Part shown: positions 47,546 through 49,807 of the stretch, one piece after another
Position numbering within the stretch: the first letter of the stretch is position 1
Layout: each line of letters begins with the position of its first letter
Assembly (NCBI GenBank): GCA_003242255.1
Contig: QGUT01000001.1
Coordinates: 1-49,807, forward strand
DNA: 49,807 nt
Direction of reading: 5' to 3'
Origin: Bacillota bacterium
GTDB taxonomy: Bacteria > Bacillota > Thermosediminibacteria > Thermosediminibacterales > Thermosediminibacteraceae
Translations under genes and position numbers: made by a program
The notes under the pieces: generated by a model
Seen by the model: only the letters and a program-made list of their open reading frames with translations
Databases searched by the model: none
Told to the model about the DNA's origin: nothing

Positions 47546-47868
47546 ATGGGCATAAAAACTTACTTCTTTTGCTCCTGGGGATGGCCCTGGTCACGTACCT
47601 GCCGCGGCTCATGCCCGCCATGATTCTGTCCAGGAGGAACATCCCGGAAGTCCTGGTGAAGTTTCTCGAATACGTACCGGTGTCGGTCCTCTCGGCCCTG
47701 CTTTTGCCGAGCATCCTGGTGGTGGAAGGCAAAATAAATTTCAGCCTTTCCAACCCGTTGCTTGTGACTTCACTGCTCACCTTCCCTCTAGCCTACAGGA
47801 TGAAAAACATGTTTTTAACGGTAATTGCGGGTATGGTTATCATTGTCGTGCTGAACCGGTTCGTTTAA
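47542..47868 (+). CDS. azlD: AzlD branched-chain amino acid exporter, small subunit
   Basis: A 108-residue membrane protein with about four hydrophobic segments, the usual partner of AzlC. MALVTYLPRLMPAMILSRRN (about 14-33) and KFLEYVPVSVLSALLLPSIL are typical. The GTG start at 47542 overlaps the azlC stop. Ends at a bidirectional terminator. Confidence 0.93.
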   Translation: MNGHKNLLLLLLGMALVTYLPRLMPAMILSRRNIPEVLVKFLEYVPVSVLSALLLPSILVVEGKINFSLSNPLLVTSLLTFPLAYRMKNMFLTVIAGMVIIVVLNRFV

Positions 47869-47901
47869 AGAGCTCTGCGTCGCAAAGCTCTTTAATTTTT
47901 T
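47865..47901. terminator. Terminator between azlD and dnaE
   Basis: TTAAAGAGCT (47865-47874) pairs with AGCTCTTTAA (47886-47895) across a loop containing GCG/CGC, with TTTTTT after it on the + strand and a weaker T-run on the - strand. Confidence 0.8.
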
Positions 47902-47923
47902 AATATCGGGGAGGATGCAAAAG

Positions 47924-49807
47924 CTATAATGAAAAGTGGATGTCTTTGCATTTTAAAAGAAATTCCGGGGAGGGGCTAGTATGAAGAGGTTGCTCCGGGC
48001 CATACTGCTTTCGATCCCCGCAAGGGGCGAGGCTCAGGCCTGAAATGGGCCTGATTTTCTCGACTACTACCGTCCGGCGCCCGTCGTCGTTGAGGTCCAC
48101 CCAGCCTTCCGCCGTTATTAGGGACCCCGTGTAAATGTAAGGGGCGAAAAGACTGAGTTCCCGGGGGAAGATTACCAGTTCTACCGAGCCGGTGAGGTCT
48201 TCCAGTCGGGCCAGAGCCATGCGCTTTCCGCTGCGGGTCCTGGCGGACCTGGGGTCCAGCAATATGCCGGCGAGTTGCACCTTTTGCCGCTTTTGTATTT
48301 CTTCGATTTCGGAGATCGTATGGGTAAAGTTCTGCTCCCTCGGCACGAATTCCATCGGGTGGGCCGTTATGTAGTAGCCCATGGCCCTCACTTCCTGGGC
48401 CAGCTTCTGGGAGGGGGTGAAATCCTCGATATCCAGTTCTTCTATTACCGCTTCGACGTCCGGGGTCTGGTCTATGAGGCAGAGTTGTTTTTCAAAGGGA
48501 AGCTGTTTTTCGGAACGCAGCCACTTTAAGGATATGAGCAGAGCCGCTCTCGGCGTGCCCAGGGAATCGAAAGCGCCGGAGAATATGAGGGATTCCAGGA
48601 CTTTGGCGTTCACCGTTTTGCGGTCCACCCGGCGGCAAAAATCGAAAAAGCTCTTAAAGGGGCCGTCCCGGCGCGCTTTCAGGATTTCTTCGATGGCTCG
48701 GGGGCCCAGGTTTTTTATGATGGCAAAGCCGGCCCTTATGGCGTCCTCGCCTTCGGGACGAAAGGCCGCCTCGCTCCTGTTCACATCCGGGAGCAGCAGC
48801 TGGATTCCCCGGCGGCGGGCCTCGCAGAGGTAAAGCTGAAAGCGGGAGGGCGAATCGGAATAGAGGTTAAAAAGCGAGGAAAAGTACTCCACCGGGAAGT
48901 GCTCCTTCAGGTATACGGTGCGGTAAGCGGTGATGGCGTACGCTACGCTGTGGGACTTGTTGAAGCCGTAATCTCCGAAGGCCGCCAGTGTCTCGAAAAT
49001 CTCCCTGGCGGCTTTTTCGTCGATGCCCCTTTCCGCCGCCCGTTTCAAAAACCGCGGTTTTTCCGCCTCCAGTTCTTCACGCTTCTTCTTCGCTATAGCC
49101 CGGCGCAGCAGGTCCGCTTCGCCGGGGGTGTAGCCGGCGATGATAGAAGCCGCCTGCATCAATTGTTCCTGGTAGAGGAATACGCCGTAGGTTTCCCTCA
49201 AAACCGGTTCGAGGGCCGGGTGGATGTAAGTGACCGGCTTTTTGCCCTGGCGGCGCGCGATGAATTCCTCGGCCATGCCGCTTTGGAGGGGGCCGGGGCG
49301 GTACAGGGCCAGGACGGCCGAGAGGTCCTCGATGCTGGCGGGCTTTACCCTCCGCAGCATGTTCCGCATCCCCGAGGATTCGAGCTGGAAGCACCCGCCC
49401 GTGTCTCCCCGGGCCAGGGCCCGGTAAACTGCCTGGTCGTCCAGAGGGATTTCTTCGGGCCTTAAATTTATGCCCCGCCGCTCCCGCACCAATTTCAAAG
49501 TCTCGCCGATTACGGTCAGGAACCGGAGGCCCAGGAGGTCTATTTTAACGAGGCCCAGTTCCTCCAGGGCGTACATATCGGCCTGGGTTATGATCTCCTC
49601 CCCCGAGGCCCGCCGGAGGGGCACGTACTCCGTGAGATTCATGTCGGCTATCACGACCCCGGCGGAGTGCTGGGTCACGTGCCTCGGGAGCCCCTGGAGC
49701 TGGCGGGCTATTTCGAAGACCCGGCGGACGGAGGCATCGCTTTTCACCAGGTCGGAAAAATGGGGGCTTTCTTCCAGGGCTTCTTCCAGGGTCATGTGGG
49801 AATAGGG
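47924..49807 (-). CDS. dnaE: DNA polymerase III alpha subunit (DnaE type), C-terminal part, cut by window end
   Basis: The frame is open to the last base, so only the last 627 residues are seen. They cover the end of the palm/fingers region (QHSAGVVIADMNLTEYVPLR, VKIDLLGLRFLTVI, ALYRPGPLQSGMAEEFI, TYGVFLYQEQLMQAA), the helix-hairpin-helix part (AFGDYGFNKSHSVAYAITAY, FAIIKNLGPRAIEEIL), and a C-terminal OB fold (VQLAGILLDPRSARTRSGKR). The 40-residue extreme C-terminus (after GWVDLNDDGRRTVVVEK) is not a recognised beta-binding tail. The PHP domain and start lie outside the window. It is convergent with azlD. dnaE1 of the Gram-negative-like branch versus the error-prone DnaE of Firmicutes cannot be settled here. 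Confidence 0.95.
   Translation of the reverse strand, partial: PYSHMTLEEALEESPHFSDLVKSDASVRRVFEIARQLQGLPRHVTQHSAGVVIADMNLTEYVPLRRASGEEIITQADMYALEELGLVKIDLLGLRFLTVIGETLKLVRERRGINLRPEEIPLDDQAVYRALARGDTGGCFQLESSGMRNMLRRVKPASIEDLSAVLALYRPGPLQSGMAEEFIARRQGKKPVTYIHPALEPVLRETYGVFLYQEQLMQAASIIAGYTPGEADLLRRAIAKKKREELEAEKPRFLKRAAERGIDEKAAREIFETLAAFGDYGFNKSHSVAYAITAYRTVYLKEHFPVEYFSSLFNLYSDSPSRFQLYLCEARRRGIQLLLPDVNRSEAAFRPEGEDAIRAGFAIIKNLGPRAIEEILKARRDGPFKSFFDFCRRVDRKTVNAKVLESLIFSGAFDSLGTPRAALLISLKWLRSEKQLPFEKQLCLIDQTPDVEAVIEELDIEDFTPSQKLAQEVRAMGYYITAHPMEFVPREQNFTHTISEIEEIQKRQKVQLAGILLDPRSARTRSGKRMALARLEDLTGSVELVIFPRELSLFAPYIYTGSLITAEGWVDLNDDGRRTVVVEKIRPISGLSLAPCGDRKQYGPEQPLHTSPSPEFLLKCKDIHFSL

Noticed and set aside
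1..49807. tRNA, rRNA, insertion sequence or prophage
   Set aside because: Reading both strands I saw no cloverleaf with conserved T-loop, no transposase or integrase, and no phage structural genes. A covariance search would be needed to exclude small RNAs.

Overview
The window looks like a chromosomal segment of an anaerobic, probably thermophilic, endospore-forming Firmicute (Clostridia, perhaps a Thermosediminibacter- or Thermoanaerobacter-like lineage). The reasons are Gram-positive style AGGAGG ribosome binding sites, many TTG and GTG starts, T-box leaders, sporulation genes (yabG, spoVG, a SpoIID-domain protein, a SPOCS/LysM coat-morphogenesis protein), a NurA-HerA pair typical of thermophiles, corrinoid methyl-transfer genes and a probable selenoprotein. 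The genus is an inference. Almost all genes lie on the + strand.

Layout. 1-4761: an HD-domain hydrolase (-), proC, an AbrB-type regulator (-) and the nurA-herA DNA-processing pair. 4764-13029: a methionine T-box and metG-tatD-radical SAM-rsmA, then ykuK, a glycosyltransferase (-), yabG, a SpoIID/amidase fusion and veg. This resembles the origin-proximal metS-yabD-ksgA-yabG-veg block of Bacillus. 13066-20384: a trypsin-like protease, a secreted CAP-domain protein, a SPOCS x3/LysM protein and a cyanophycinase/cyanophycin synthetase pair. 20465-27589: ispE, a GntR regulator, a nucleotidyltransferase, purR, spoVG, glmU, prs, rplY and pth, again the Bacillus order with insertions.

27695-33808: a GH130 enzyme and a complete mannitol PTS operon (mtlA, mtlR, mtlF, mtlD). 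33898-39561: a small gene interrupted by an in-frame TGA that I read as a selenoprotein, a triple-HTH XRE regulator (-), thioredoxin, a zinc ABC importer with its Fur/Zur regulator behind a Fur-type palindrome, and a GerMN-domain lipoprotein. 39622-41882: a short decayed CRISPR array without cas genes, then a tryptophan T-box with two T-box bulge sequences and two terminators ahead of a TrpP-type transporter, and a YlmH-like S4 protein. 41933-46773: a Crp/Fnr-type palindrome followed by a formate/nitrite-family channel, a corrinoid protein, a UroD-type methyltransferase and a corrinoid-activating ATPase, which together look like a methyl-transfer module. 46788-49807: azlCD and the C-terminal part of a DnaE-type polymerase (-), cut by the window end.

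The most interesting items are the selenoprotein with a UxxC motif at 33948-34235 (invisible to a standard gene caller), the double T-box leader at 40172-40498, the FNT/corrinoid/UroD/activator module, the SpoIID-amidase fusion whose conserved catalytic Glu appears to be Ala, and the orphan CRISPR relic. No tRNA, rRNA, insertion sequence or prophage was recognised.
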